This document shows positions 12,311-25,300 of a stretch of 64,000 nucleotides of DNA, piece by piece. Below the pieces are notes generated by a model, which saw only the letters and a program-made list of their open reading frames with translations, did not search any database and was not told where the DNA came from. Numbering within the stretch: the stretch's first letter is position 1; the number at the start of each line of letters is the position of its first letter. The stretch is from Cycas panzhihuaensis. Lineage: Eukaryota; Cycadophyta. The stretch spans positions 235,855,741 to 235,919,740 of the forward strand of contig CM041465.1 in the NCBI GenBank assembly GCA_023213395.1, read 5' to 3'. A program made the translations under genes and the position numbers.

Positions 12311-13489
12311 CTCCTGAGACAATCGACACCTCTCTAGCTATTGTACCCTCATTTGCAATTGTTACCTCCCCTACTCTTGGCTCTCTTGGAGCAGTAGGTG
12401 CTTCACCTCCCTCCACCTCCTCAGCCCTAAGGATCCCTAATCGTTCGATAACTAAGACTGCCTCTATTGTAACTGCTAGTGCTACATCCTTCTCTAGGTT
12501 GTCGATAGCTTCTCCATCTCCTACCTTATCTCTTGGCTTCTCTATTGGGGCCCCTCTTGCCTCTCCCTCCTTTGTGTTGCTTGCCCAATGCATAGCATGA
12601 TAGGGATCTCGTATATACTCCTCCACCATGAGGAGATCAAGAGATGTAGCATCCACTCCGACCATCTAACATGGACTTACTCTCCTATTCTCTGGAAGTG
12701 TATCTATCATTTGTGGATCATCAGAGTGGTGGCATCTATTAGCTATGGTCTTGCTAATGGTGCCACCCCCCTAAAATAATCGAAGAACTAACACTGGAGC
12801 AAAGAGTAGAATGAGAGTCCTCCTTAACCCATCATCGAGATCTAATCTAACTATGACATAAGGTTGGCTACTATCAAAGCAACCCAATCAAAGTACTCTC
12901 CTACCTCGCATCTACTGATGCTAGTCATCCACCCACCAAGAAACTCCTTGTAATTATGTTTCTAGGAAATTTAGAATAGAATAGTTGATATAATCAACTT
13001 CCTCACATGAGGAATACTAGACATGACTATAAATTAGAGTGTGAAACCCCTCCAAGTCTAGAGTCCCCTGCCAATAAAAAATAAGGTTGCCTCATGATGT
13101 GCAACATCTGTGTTAGGCAAGGTCCCTAACACTGTTAGCGTGCCACTAGTTGGCACTCCCAAGATCCTCCTAACATTACCAGACATAATCATAACATCCC
13201 CTACCAATGGAAGGTAGAAGACATGTCTTTATTGGTCCCAATATGAAATGATATGAAAACCTTAGTCTAAGTCATATTGTAGGGTCCAGATGAGCTTTAG
13301 CAGCCTACACCTCCTCATAATCACTTGCTCGTGGTGATCTATCAATGCAAAAAATCTTGCCATGGGAGAACCCTTGCTCTTGTGATTGTCCATTATGATA
13401 ACATATTGTACAACACCCAACCAACCAACATTAGTCAGCCTCTCATCCCTCTTGTTAGCCAGGCCTTCTCTTAGATCAACAAAGCACAT

Positions 13490-14123
13490 TAATAATTAGA
13501 AAACAATAAAAAAGACTAAGTGATTTTCTTCTTTTGCTTTACTACATCCTAGTCTTGCTAATATTTTTTCAACACCATGAATATATATGTAGGACCTGCG
13601 AGTGTATTAGTTGCCCTTCTGGGATGTTTGTGATATCATAAACAAATTTGTGGGGCTAAGGTATCCCAGTTAAAATCTTATAAAATACAAAATAAAAATA
13701 AAAATTTCTAGGTTTAGTGGACTAGGCCTAGTCCACTAGGACTAGGGCTTCTTAGTGGCCTTGTCCATCCTCTTTTGCATCCCAAATTGGGTTATAGTAG
13801 CCTCAAAAAGCCCATAAGGGGGCCTACCTAGCTATTAAAACCTATAAAAGGAAATAACTAAAAATTTAGAGCTAGAGTCCATATCAGCATAATGGGTCCA
13901 ACCTAATCGCAACCATTGCTTGGCCTTGATCGTATCGATTATCTTCGTGTGATGATCCAATGATCAGATCTCCTCCATGAGGTGCATAATGAGGTGATGA
14001 ATAGAGGTAGTAGAGGTATCTTTCTTTAGAATCAGTTGGAAGGGAATGAAAATGAATTCCATTTTTGCCCTTCTGCCCCCTTTTATTAATAGGGCTATCT
14101 GGGGCATCACACCCTTTTCTCAC
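13490..14123 (-). promoter_or_regulatory. 5' region of antisense PMD gene, element A
   Basis: A minus-strand start-like segment around 14060 (ATGGAATTCATTTTCATTCC) matches the first-exon segment at 63222 in D. Upstream of it lies an AT-rich TATTAATAAAAG box near 14090, where D has a canonical TATA box. Between them and 13490 I see no other supported exon, so a 5' intron is likely. Confidence 0.4.
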
Positions 14124-14639
14124 CTTGAAAGAGCTACCTAGATCATCATCTCGAGCTCATCCATGATCCTTTTAGAGATCTAGCTTAGTTCTCCCTCTAA
14201 ACACTCCTTTTATTAGTTGTTCTACGCATTTATGACACCCTTTTTGGCCTTCACATGAGCCCTTTTCCCCTCTCCTCTGGTTGCTCAAAATACTATTAGT
14301 GTTTATACTCCATAGACTTGTTTTGGCATGTTGGACCCATTTTTGTGATCATTTTAGCTTGTTGAAGCTCCTAACAAGAGCCTCCACCTTGTTCCAAGCC
14401 TCCTCGTTGGTCCTATACTAACTTTGTAACCCTACTAATAGGCTTATTCCTCGATGACTCTTCTTCTTCCATAGGGAGAGCCCTCTACTAGCTTGGTAGC
14501 CTACTCATAGGGCTCTCCTATCCTCTTATGGTTAGCCTTTTGAGTTGTCATGAGCAATCAAGATTTGCTTCCCCTCCTTTTATTTTACCCTATATACTTC
14601 CTGTCTACTTTTTACAAGTTCTATCTCTCTTCCTGCGTC
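14124..14639. other. Spacer between antisense PMD gene and aRNH, element A
   Basis: No coding frame is supported. It corresponds to 63241-63764 in element D, sharing blocks such as CCTCTTGGGT-like and CTTTTTACTCT-like runs only weakly. It holds the upstream region of two divergent genes: antisense PMD to the left and sense aRNH to the right. Confidence 0.4.
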
Positions 14640-15080
14640 ATGGTTCTCCTCATCTACACTCATGGTGGCAGTTATGGCAACTTGGGACTCTCTGTAGCCA
14701 CTTGGATCATCCATGATCCTTCTAGGCATAACCTCATATGTTCTGGGTTATACTTACCTAAGGCCATAAATAATGAAGCTGAGTATATTACCATTATTGA
14801 GGTTTTTGCTAATATGCTTCGCTTCTATCATGGCCCTACTATTCTGCATTATGACTCTTAAATCATGATGTCATAGTTGACTCAGCCTCCTAAGTCATTT
14901 TCCCTTGATTGAGGTCCCTCACCTCGATTGCTAGGTTGCTTTTGTCTTCTTTGGCCATGATGGACATCGGGCATATCCCTCGTGATCAAAGTGCTGAAAT
15001 TGATAACCTAATTTACCTGATCCTTGAGTGTCATCTTCCACTCTTGGATGATTCCCCTGAGGTAACCAAATAGGTTGTCT
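14640..15080 (+). pseudogene. Archaeal-type RNase H (aRNH) ORF, element A, damaged
   Basis: From the ATG: MVLLIYTHGGSYGN, where the first catalytic Asp is His; INNEAEY with the Glu kept; LHYDS with the last catalytic Asp kept, then a stop (TAA for Gln). Past the stop the frame still shows HIPRDQSAEIDNLI, the usual C-terminal handle of the family. This type-I RNase H differs from the Ty3/gypsy native domain and resembles the second RNase H known from Tat-lineage elements. It would remove the RNA strand during reverse transcription. It lies about 3.9 kb past integrase once the TA tract and copia are discounted, as in D. Confidence 0.85.
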
Positions 15081-15610
15081 CCTCCTAGAAACCTTTAAAC
15101 TACTACCCTTCTCTTGGTTCTTTCACTCTTCTACCTCTAAAAATAGGTCGCTAATGAGGCTAAACTATGGTAACCAAGACCTTATTTCTAGTTCAATTGC
15201 TACATCATCTATAATCCACCTTTTATTACATTATTAACTTGGTGTTGGAGTAATGAGGCACTTGCTCATCTCCTCTACTCTTATTCTTTTAACTTATTTC
15301 AGGGACTATGGTCTTGTCCCTCTCTTTAAGGTCATGTTACCCACCTAGGTACTGCCTTGGGCATCCCTCTAGGTCATTTCTCCCTTGTTCCATATGTGTT
15401 TTAGGTTTAGGGCTCCATATTAAGAGGTTTGCTTGTGCCATGTCCCTCATTCCTCTCCTGAACACATGTCTCCCATCCACGCAATCCATCATGATGCCTA
15501 TTACCTCCTTTGGTCACCAACATATTATCTTTAGACATGTTTCTACTAACGTGTTTTGTTAACAACATTCACCATCATCTAACACTTTTGAGGGATGAGG
15601 TTCTGTTGGT
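15081..15610 (+). other. 3' untranslated stretch of element A
   Basis: Weak open frames only; nothing recognisable between the aRNH and the polypurine tract. Confidence 0.5.
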
Positions 15611-15620
15611 AAGGGGGCAG
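15611..15620 (+). other. Polypurine tract, element A
   Basis: AAGGGGGCAG stands directly before the LTR start TGTTTCC at 15621. This marks 15621 as a 3' LTR and so places the aRNH and the antisense gene inside the element. Confidence 0.8.
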
Positions 15621-18600
15621 TGTTTCCTAGCTTCTAGGAATGGATTGGGACAACACCACATAGGTAAGGCCAGGTATGCATGTTCTTTCCTTTTCACTTC
15701 ATCTCCATTTTTATAATTATTGAGATATATTATAATCGTATGGTCATCTAGCTACTTGGATTACTTGTGTGACTTCTTGCATGTGTGTGACTTTTTGCCC
15801 CTATGATGACTAAGACTCTAATCCAGTGGTATGATAGCTCCCATGGTGATTTCCCCTTGGTTATGGGCACCTACAGGTCTTTGTAGCCTGGTTCACATGC
15901 TCTTAAATCTATTTTATGCTCATTTAACCATATCTTCCCCTTCCTTTTTGCCCTCACTCATCCCTTGATCTGCTAAGGAGAGTTGTTGGGATCCCTCATG
16001 GCGAGATGTGCCCTCTTTTCTCATCCCGCACAAGCCTTGTCTACCCATTTCCCCTGGTTCACACCTTCTGGCACCATTCCTCAAAGTCTTGACTTGTTTC
16101 TCCTTGCCTTATTGATGTTTCCACCACCCAAAAGACACCCAATTGGCTATGCTTGAGTTGTTGTAATATTTAGAGGGTTGTGCAGACCTTGGTAACCATC
16201 CTCCCCTCTGTTTCCCTTAGATTCTGTTGGAATCTACCATGTTTTTATTATTTTTTTAAATATTTTTAGTTTCTACTATAACCTTACATTGAAAATTATT
16301 GACCTCACTCTGATAGTTATACCCTACTAAATATATTCATGGGATTGTGAACATATTAGCGATGTCACAAACATTTTCATAGGGTGATTGTTATATGATT
16401 AAGCCACAACTAAAAATGAATATTTGTTGCATCAATTACTATGTAGCATGAGATCCCACCTTGGGACTAGCTCAGATTAGGGCCTAATGGTCCTAAGACC
16501 TCACCAAACCAACAAAAACCAAATTTCAGACTCATTTTGGGCATCTACATTCAATCTTCTACCATCTAGCTATTTTCTACACTCTACTACTTACACTACT
16601 ATATAGAATTTTTAGATTCTCTTCACAGGGAGGCCAAAAACTAGGAAAAAAATAAATCAAGGAAGGAAAACTAGGCTAAGGCAAGTTAGGAGGACTCCCC
16701 AAGAAATCAAAATAGCTAAGGAGCTCTTTATTTCCACCATCAAACCTAGGGTTTTCCCTTCCAAAGGTTGTCTTTCATGCCAAAGTTGCTAAGTTTGTAT
16801 GAGTACACTTTCTTTTTTAGGAAAAATCTATTTTTTTCTTTGGTTTTCTTGTCAATACCTACTTGTTTGATAAGTTTACCTTGCTAGTTCCATATATACA
16901 ACTCTAGATTCATGAGCTTAGATTGATTTCACCTTGGTTTAGAGCCATTTTTACTAAAGCAAGGAGGTAACACCTTCATTTCACTACCTAACTTCTCCCT
17001 TACACTCAAAATTTGCTAGTATATAAAGGTAGAGAGGCTAGACCAAGCCAAGGGACCTTGTGAGGAGGTTCATAGGATGGAGTTCTAGCTCCTGAGGTTG
17101 CCTTCCACTTGGGTAATCCCCTCCCCCATGCTTTGAGGTATTTTTTCTCCACCTTTCCATAGTTAGTTTTGGTTTTTTATCGATTATGAGGCTCGTACAA
17201 GTTACTTGTTGACCTTCTACTCTCTTGCAACACCTAGCTATGTGGGTTACCCATAGTTCATCACATAGAGGAGCTTATCATCTTGAAGTAACATCCCTAT
17301 TCCTCTCCTTTCATATTTGTTTTGATTGTTACATGCAATAATAGTAAGAAATATACAACATTTCATTCGCTTTACTTTGGCATATAAATAAATGTATTAA
17401 CTTGGTCTTATAAAGGCATACCCATATATATGCACATCTTTCTTATAGGAGATATCGTTCCCCTTGTGTTATAGGCTGAGGACCTCCTTTACAAAGCAAG
17501 GTGATGTGCTGTGGAGGAGGTAATAGTTTCTTTGTTTCAAATTCATTTCCACTTTATTTCCTTTCCTTTTTTTATTGATTCATAGTTGGGGAAGATAAGT
17601 AAGCCTCATTTGGAGGTTAGGGAAGGTAAGGAAGCCCCTCTTTCTAACTCCAACAACATCAACAACAATCAATATAAGCAAAGACATTGGCAACTTGTAG
17701 GAACACATCACGGGGAGTGATAACAAAAGGTGCAATAAAGAATGACACCGAAGTTTGTAACCATGCATACTCCTTCTTGATTGTTCCTCCTCTCCTCCTT
17801 TTCTTCCCCCATTATACCTATTCATTTCATAAATTGATCAAAAGAAGTGTTGAATAAGTTTCTTGGTTGCATGTTGTAAAGGGAAGAGAAAAGAGTATAA
17901 CATTTGCATTCACCTTAGGAATATTGATTAGGTCCTTAATCATTTAAAGGAAGCAAATCCCCCTCCTACCAAAAGGGAGGCATACTCACAGAAAGGTAAT
18001 GCCTTGAATTACACTTTCCCATTTCCTTCCTCTACATTTTAGCCTTATTGCATTCATTTGAAGGTAAAGGAGAGCAAGGGGGGGGGTACAAAAGGAAAAG
18101 GTTGCATATTTGCTTATGTGCTTGTTTTAGTTTCTTTTTGCATATTTTTCCTTTTGCACAAAGACAAATTTCATCTCAAACACACATAAAAGAGACTAAA
18201 TTGCTTCCTAATAATACAAAAATTATAAACTTGAGAGACCAATTTGTTCTTTTCGGTAACCTAAGAAGAACTCACAACTCAGTTACCAAGAGATATCTAT
18301 GACTTTCCCCCACTACTATTTCTTTCATATTCTGACTCCATCCTGCTCTTCTTTCTATCCAAGAATAATTTATAACTTAGTTTCCATTAGATGTTGGCAA
18401 CATTCTCTCCATTTTGTAATCTCAATACTTAAAACCCTACCCCTTAAAGATAAACCTTTAGGCTCTAAACAGACCTATTAGAGCCATCCCTCATTTTGCC
18501 ATCATTTTTCCTCTTGTTCACTCATCTCTTTCTCGAAAGGAGTCTTAGAACCTCTTCTCTTACCCCAAGGATAGGAGAGCCTTATTTAGGCTACCCAATG

Positions 18601-18736
18601 ACCTAAGGATGCCCTTTAAGAGTGATATATCCTTCTTCAAGACCTCTAGATCTTTGTGACCTTAGTATTTATTTAGAGTTCCCTACCCCTAATGACCCCT
18701 ATTAGGTGTGTTTCTAGCCTCTAACCATATCATCCA
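15621..18736 (+). mobile_element. Tat-family LTR, 3' LTR of element A (possibly shared with B)
   Basis: It begins TGTTTCCTAGCTTCTAGGAA, which contains a short inverted repeat also seen at 47860, 55753 and 28862. Shared internal blocks are the AGGGAAGGTAAGGAAGCC box at 17621 (with a second, degenerate copy near 17588) and CCAAGGATAGGAGAG near 18563. The right end at ATCATCCA (18736) is placed by alignment with the D LTR and is less certain than the left. Small open frames within it are not supported as genes. Confidence 0.72.
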
Positions 18737-19429
18737 TATGCAAACTACCCTATACATCACTACCCAAGAGAGGGGAGACCATTTGTTGGCCTCTCAACCC
18801 TCTATGTTAGCCATGAACCCAAATGGTCTTATTCAAGGATATCATATTACCCCTCCTCTATCTTAGCAACATCACCCTTTCTTAGGAATTTCTTAATTGG
18901 GTCTATAACCTTCTTTTACTCCTATTCAAGGAACCATATATCAATAAGGGACTCTTCCAATACCCAAATTTGTTTGTCCCTAGAGAGGAGCATGTCCCTT
19001 ATAAACCAATCCTTTCAATGCTCAACCTTACTCCTCTAATTCAAGTATGCCTATCCCTTAAGCATCAATATTTATTCCTCAATAATCTATAATCAACTAA
19101 TTTATCCCTTAAACTAGTACACTAATTCCCACACACTATCAACAACTTAATGATGTTCAAGCAACATCCTTTGCTTCTAACCCATAGGGATATCTTAGTC
19201 AACCTTGGATCTAATCCTTATCTTTAATAAATCCCTTACCAATAAACCACAACTATCCCTCAAGGGGCATCCATACTCTACACTACTACTCAACCTCATT
19301 TTGGATATGTGGAACCCCAATTCTATCCCTCTCATCTCTCTTACCCCAAGTAATAGAATTTCTAGATTATACTCAAATAGTTCTCCAAATAATTTTATTG
19401 CTTAGGGATAAGAGATCTTTTATTGATTA
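18737..19429 (+). other. Leader region of element B
   Basis: No coding frame is supported. It lies between an LTR and gag, as the 1.3-kb leader does in D, and shows only weak similarity just after the LTR (an AAGAGAG block). A primer site is not recognisable. Confidence 0.4.
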
Positions 19430-20700
19430 TATGAAGAGGCCATTTCCACAAGATATATTACTTTCCCTGCTCCCACCTTTCATCCCTAAATTACCTAAGT
19501 TTTTAGGTGAACCTTCTCATAGCTCACATCCAACCCTTTGCCCTCACGTACAATGATTACTTTCTCTAAGACTATGTTATGATGTGCCTATTCTCCAAGA
19601 CCCTTTAAGGTGATGCCTTAAAGTGGTTTTATCCATTGAAACCCTCATCCATTTATGCTTTATGATAGTTAGTTGATACCTTTTTTAGTTATTTTGATGT
19701 TGCTTTTCCTTTTAATATGAGAATCAAGTCCTTGTTATCCATTAAGAAAGGGGTTGAGGAATCCTCTTGTGACTTTGTCCATTACTTTAAAGACTTAGTT
19801 CACACCTCTAAAACTCTATTAAATGATAGTCTACACTATGATCTATTTACTAATGGCCTTAGGCCTCAAGTCCATCTTAAGGTCTTGAAGTTGATACCAA
19901 ACTCTTACCAAGATGTAATAGAAAAATACCTTGCCTTTGAAACCTTCGAGATTTAGGTAGGAATTAAGAAGCTCTCTAAACCAACTATTCTCAAAGATAA
20001 ATCTACTCCTTCTATGAAAATCAAACCTTATCAAAGTGACCATATGTATGATCTCCTTACCTCTACCATTTGAGTACTATAGAGGTCCATCAACACAAAA
20101 GTTCATGTTGGTCCTAATCTTAAAACAAAGAAAGAGACTAAGTTATTCAATTTATTAAGCAAAAGAAAGATAAAACTCCTAGTGCCCTCCCACCTAAAAA
20201 GATGCCTTGACGTACATTCCAAAAAATAAGTACATATGATTGTGAACAATGTAACAAAGTCAAGTACATCTTAAAACATGGTCATGTAAATGAAAAATCC
20301 ACTTCCAAACCTAACCAAGAGCAACTAATTCATAAGGATCCATTACCTAATCATACTAATAAAATATATTAGGATAAAGACAAGGTTAAAGTTGATGATA
20401 ATCGTGACTCTTTAGACTCCAAGTCTAAGAAAGCTAATAAAGGTTATACTCCTAATAAATAAAACTTTAGAAAGACCAATCCTTTAAATAAACTACCTAT
20501 AAAAGGATATGAACCTAAGAAAACAATAAACATAATGGAGGCTTACAAATTGTCCACCTCTACCAAACTTTATGATTTTGATATTTCATATAAAGACAAG
20601 TCTTTAAATAGTCACCCTTAACTTCCTATTAGACCTATATCCCATAATAAACCAAAGAAGGATCCTTCTCACTTGTAGAAGAGTTAAAGACAATTTTTAC
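19430..20700 (+). pseudogene. Ty3/gypsy gag, element B
   Basis: The retrotransposon gag domain is visible at about 19600-19960: GDALKWF, the LVDTFFSYFDVAFPFNMRIKS segment, LLSIKKGVEESSCDFVHYFK and LRPQVHLKVLKLIPNSYQDV, which line up with the gag of C and D. The zinc-knuckle region (about 20230-20300; DCEQCNKVK...HGH) is degraded. The downstream Lys/Asn-rich part is full of stops. Base composition is strongly AT, unlike D. Confidence 0.78.
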
Positions 20701-21240
20701 TAGAATCTCTATCTTGGATCTCCTAAAAGCTACCCAAAATAAAGGCAACTTCTTTTAGATAACTTAGGGGTTCCTAAACCCTCTTCTCCTTGGAATTTAA
20801 TTATTGCTTTTGATCCCAACCTTTTGCAAGATGAAGACAAACAAAACCATAATGAAGCCTCACCCTTCTACATTGAAATAATGAAGAATGAAATTAAGAG
20901 GTGTGTAGTTGATGGAGGGTCTTTAGTTAACATTATTCCATTATGACTTCTTAAAAACTTAGAAATTTTAGCCTTTAAACTAATCAATTGGGTCTATTAA
21001 AGCTATGATGAAAGCCAAAAGACCTAATAGGCTAAGTTACCCTTCCTATCACACTTGAAAGAAACATGTCATGGCTAAAGTCACCATTATTGATTTCAAT
21101 TTCAAATTTAATATGCTTCTTGGTTGGCCTTGGATCAACTAAATGTTAATAGTCTATTCTTCATTATTTAGCAAACTCAAGTTTGTCCATGATAGAGAAC
21201 TTAAAGTCATCAAACATAAGAATAAACCTATGTAAAAATC
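20701..21240 (+). pseudogene. Ty3/gypsy aspartic protease, element B
   Basis: SPFYIEIMKNEIKRCVVDGG around 20870-20920 holds the catalytic Asp-Gly, followed by SLVNIIPL. NMLLGWPWIN near 21110 is the flap-distal L-L-G-x-P-W block. Frameshifts and stops lie between. It would cleave the Gag-Pol polyprotein. Confidence 0.78.
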
Positions 21241-22019
21241 TATTCCATTAGCTGAAACAATCCAAGAAGAAGGAGAATCATCATCTTCTCTTGCTTCCTT
21301 AAGTTTTAGGTAATATTTCGATGCTAACTTTCTATTTTAAATTAACCATGAAGAAACCAAACTAATCCTCATGATCACTATCCATCAAGAGTCCAAACAA
21401 TCCACTGAACTTCTTAATGGCATCATACCTCAATTAGATGCACTATCCCAATTTGATCTCTTACCATAACTAGACTAGACCTTTACTATTTAAGATCCCT
21501 TACAAATAACACTTTCTCTTACTATCATCATTCTCTTGACACTAGCTTGCTCAGTGTCCCAACCAACTAACATAAGAGAACCATAATTTTACTCCTCCAC
21601 TCTAAAAAACCATCTTGGAACTAGAAAAAATTGAGAACAATGAAGTAGTTCTCTAGTATTTAGTAGGATCCCCTCCTAATTTACCCCCTAATCATCATAA
21701 ATTAGGATTTTCTAAGTATATCCATTTAAATTCATCATCATTAACTTGTAATCACCAACCTTTCTCTTCTTCTTTCCTTCTTGATCCAACCCCCTTATAT
21801 TTTGAAAATGAAAGTACGATACTTGTTGAGAATATTATAGACACAAATATTTGAACCCTAGAAGAGCCCAAAATAATCAAGGTTAGTGCTAGTTATTCAC
21901 CCTCTAAAATTGAACAATTTCATAATCTTTTTATTAAATTCTCATCTATCTTTGCATGGGACTATTCTAACATGAAAGGCCTTCTATGTGAGGTTATTAT
22001 TCATAACATTATAATCTTT
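21241..22019 (+). other. Protease-RT linker of element B
   Basis: This is low-complexity, stop-rich sequence. Fragments near 21780-22000 (PLYFENES, KIIKVSASYSPSKIEQFH, FAWDYSNMKG) match the linker that precedes RT in C and D, so it is degraded pol and not intergenic DNA. Confidence 0.65.
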
Positions 22020-23260
22020 CCTGGCATAAATCCCAAATGTCAGAAGTCTTATCCACTCACTTCTTAAGGCTAACTTTATTGAGTCAATTTATTATTCCTA
22101 ATGAGTTTCTAACATTGTTGCTATTTCCAAAAATAATGGTCCTATTAGAATATTCATTGATTTTTATGATGTTAAAGATTCTTATCCTAAAGATAACTTT
22201 TCACTCCCTTTTATTGACCAGATTTGAGACCAAATCACTAGATTTGAATAAATGTTTCTTACGGATGGTTTCTTAAGTTATAATCATGTTCTCATTTCCC
22301 TTGAAGACCATCATAAGGTTAATTTTACTACCCCTTGAGGTACTTTTAAGTATAAAGTTATTCCTTTTGGCCTTAAAAATGATGGAGTCACCTAACATTA
22401 GACTATGGTTTTTATCTTTCATGACCTACTAGGGCATACCATTATCATCTACGTTGATGATATGCTGGCCTTATCTTGCCATTAAAGTGATCGTGTTCTT
22501 GACCTTGGAATAATTTTTTAGTAATGTAAAAAATACCAACTCTATGTGAATCCTAATAAATATATCTTTACATTCATCTCTAGGAAAATACTAGGTAACA
22601 TTATTTCTAGACATGGTATTAGAGTTGATGTTAATAAAGTAGTTTCCATTATAGATATTCCACCTTCTTGGGCTAAAAATAAGTCAACTCCTTCTTAGGT
22701 AGACTCAGTTTCTTAAGGCATTTCATAGTTAACTTTGCTTTGATTTCTAAACCTTTAATAAATATCCTTAAGAAATATGTTCCCATCAAGTGGACTTTAT
22801 CCACCCAAGAGTCTTTTGATAAGCTAAAACAAGCCCTTATTTCAACTTGTATCCTTACTACACTTCATTTTAATAAACCATTCATTCTTTACACCTCATC
22901 CACTAAAGAGTCCTTATGCACCATGCTAGCCTAAGAAGATGAATTCACCAAAGAATGTGCGATCTACTTCATTAGGCACACCTTAGTAGCAATTGAACTC
23001 AATTACTCTTCCTCTAAAAAAGAGTGTTTATCTTTAGTCTATACTAATAAGAAACTTTAACACTATTTATTAGGAAATACTACCCTTGTCATAGCCTAAA
23101 TAGACCTAATTCATCTACTACTCATCAAATTTGATTTAATAAGATGAGTTGGTAAGTGGACCCTTCTCTTGCAAGAGTTTGACCTAAGGGTAGTAAATTG
23201 CAAGTCCAAAAAGGGGCTGGTCTTTACTGAGTAGCTTGCCATATAACTATTACCTAACCA
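22020..23260 (+). pseudogene. Ty3/gypsy RT and native RNase H, element B
   Basis: RT: SKNNGPIRIFIDFYDV, SYPKDNFSLPFIDQI, VIPFGLKNDGVT and the catalytic box IIIYVDDMLAL, so B has the usual YVDD where A and D have FMDD. Native RNase H: FILYTSSTKESLCTMLA, with Ser in the place of the first catalytic Asp, then YFIRHTLVAIELNY and KKECLSLV. Many stops are present. Confidence 0.85.
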
Positions 23261-23479
23261 CAACTCCACAAACATTAACAACTCTCTTCTAGATGAGCAT
23301 ATTTTACAAGTCTATACTACCCCTATAAATAATAATTAGTATAAAGACATTCAAGCCTATCTTAATGATCAAATATACCCCGTTGATGTTGATTCTAAGA
23401 AATGAAGAAGAGTAAGAGCCTTTACATATAAATACCTTCTTTTGGATAATGTATTATACAAATGCTCCTTTAATAGTAT

Positions 23480-24579
23480 CTTATTAAGATGCCTCTCATC
23501 TTTAGAGGCCTAAACTACTCTAACAGAATGTCATGATGGAATCTACAATGGTCATTTTGGTGGCTAATCAATAACTCTCTAAATCCTTTAGATGGGTTAT
23601 TATTAGCCATCCTAGTTCAAAGATTCTCATATATGTGTACAAAAATGTGAGAAATACTAAGCACATTCCTCCTTAAACCATCAACCATCCACTTCACTTA
23701 GATCAATTTTTGCTCGGATTTTCTCTTAATAGGGGCTTGATCTTATAGGACAAATACACCCCTCATTATCTATAGGTCATAAGTTCATCCAAACTATTAT
23801 CGAGTATTTCAAAAAATAGAGTGAAGTAATTACCTTAACTCACACCACTAAAAAAGTAATTGCTACCTTTATCTTTCAACACATCATTTACCATTTTGGG
23901 ATCCCTAATGTCATCATTACAAATAATAGATCTTCATTTTATAATGCTCACATCAATGTACTTTATGATAAATTTTATATCTCCCATAGGACATCATTCC
24001 CTTATTGTCCATAAGCCAATGGCCAAATTAAAGCCTTTAACAAAACCCTAAATAAAATATTGGCTAAAATAGTTGTTGAATCTTAATAATATTGCCATAC
24101 TTAGCCTTTTCCTACTTTGTGTGCTTATTGTACTTCAATCAAAACTATGATGGGAATGAATCCTTTCTCACTAGTATACAATACTTAAGTTGTGCTTCTA
24201 TTAGAAATAGAAATTCCCTTACTAAGAATTTCTTTTAATCATTTTACTAATGAAGAATGGCTTAGATAAGTAAGATTTTTAGAGTTAGAAAAGATGGATG
24301 AAACTCATCTCGATGCACATCAAAAGAATTTAGCCTCAAAATGCTATGCTCAAGTAGCTTATAATCGACATTTAAGGCCTAAGAAGTTTCGTGTAGGGGA
24401 TAAAGTCCTTAAACTTGAATATTTATATAAAAAATAATAAAAAATCAACTCTAAGTGGGCAAGACCTTATCTAGTCACTAAAGAACTAAATAATAGGGCT
24501 TATTATCTATCTACCCTTAATAGACTTAAATTCCAAAAGCTAGTTAATGCTCAATTCCTAAAGAAGTACTATGTTTAAC
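23480..24579 (+). pseudogene. Ty3/gypsy integrase, element B
   Basis: The zinc-finger remnant ECHDGIYNGHFGG is followed by a core in which the second Asp motif reads ITNNRSSFYN (Asp to Asn). ISHRTSFPYCP, NGQIKAFNKTL (Glu to Lys) and the C-terminal module KFRVGDKVLKLEYL...QFLKKYY complete it. Two of the catalytic residues are gone, so it is inactive even apart from the stops. Confidence 0.83.
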
Positions 24580-25300
24580 CTTACTTTGCAAGGAGTATAA
24601 ACTACAACTCTAAAGATTATATCTACTAACATGCTAAAACTATGGAAGACCTCATATATTCCCCTCTAAGTTTTAAACTTGGAGGCCATGACTCTAAAAG
24701 GAGGGTAAACTATCCATGTTCTATAACTTCTCCCTTTCATTATATTCATATACTTTCAAATCTCACCCTTTATAAACTCCAAAAAAATAGAAACATGAGC
24801 CTTGTTAAGACAAACTAGACATACTTAGGCGTTAAGAGGAAGTACCTAAAAAGATAGATCAATATGAGAATCATGGGTTAAGGAGGACCTTGGGAAGGGG
24901 TAAGTCCCTCAAAGCCTCTTGCCCTTAGGAATAATTAAGCAAGAATCCAACATACTCAAAAAATCAGTTGCTTGCTAAGCAGTGCCACTTGATAAGCAAC
25001 TCATCTCTTTCTAGAAGTGCCATACGAATGCTAGTCATTTAAGGTTCCCTTACATTAATGGGCACCTATATGATCCTTTTTTAGTATGTTATTTGAGTTA
25101 TATTAGGCTTCTCTTTCAAGAGGAACTTATATAATTCTAACTTTTTATTCTCATAAGCCTAACATTATTTGATTCCTTTGAGTAATATCAAATTTATAGG
25201 AATGGAATCATTAATCTTTCCCAACTACTCCCTCCTAATATTGAGAGTGTCTCTCTTGTCCCAAAACCACTTTTGTTTCCTTAGGGTTCCTATGCACTTC
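24580..25300 (+). other. 3' region of element B (homologous to 44720-45210 of C)
   Basis: It starts with GAGTATAAACTACAACTC just after integrase. A block around 24840-25000 (AATCATGGGTTAAGGAGGACC ... AACATACTCA) aligns with 44800-44920 behind element C. It may be LTR sequence of this subfamily or a conserved 3' region. No aRNH is present here, unlike A, C and D. Confidence 0.5.

Larger units (their letters stand above)
11955..13489 (-). pseudogene. 5' and middle part of antisense PMD (plant mobile domain) gene, element A
   Basis: On the minus strand: 13489-13262 reads RDERLTNV, then QYVIIMDN. It is followed by the PMD signature RHVFYLPLVGDVMIM, RRILGVPTSGTLTVLG and LPNTDVAHHEATLFF (about 13255-13100), and further down WWVDD and LLQC-FFDYF (about 12760-12790). 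The acidic linker is 12665-12311 (DATSLDLLMVEEYIRDPYH). After the intron (12156-12310) comes EEDMGGLVRRMVVELFP and DIWAMEAQEWEARAD, which runs into the copia element. All segments align with copy D. PMD proteins are plant factors linked to silencing and meristem maintenance and are also carried by transposons; the role here is unknown. Several nonsense codons make it a pseudogene. Confidence 0.78.

Noticed and set aside
24580-25300. Calling this and 44723-45210 a proven LTR pair
   Set aside because: They follow different elements and no matching copy lies upstream of either element.
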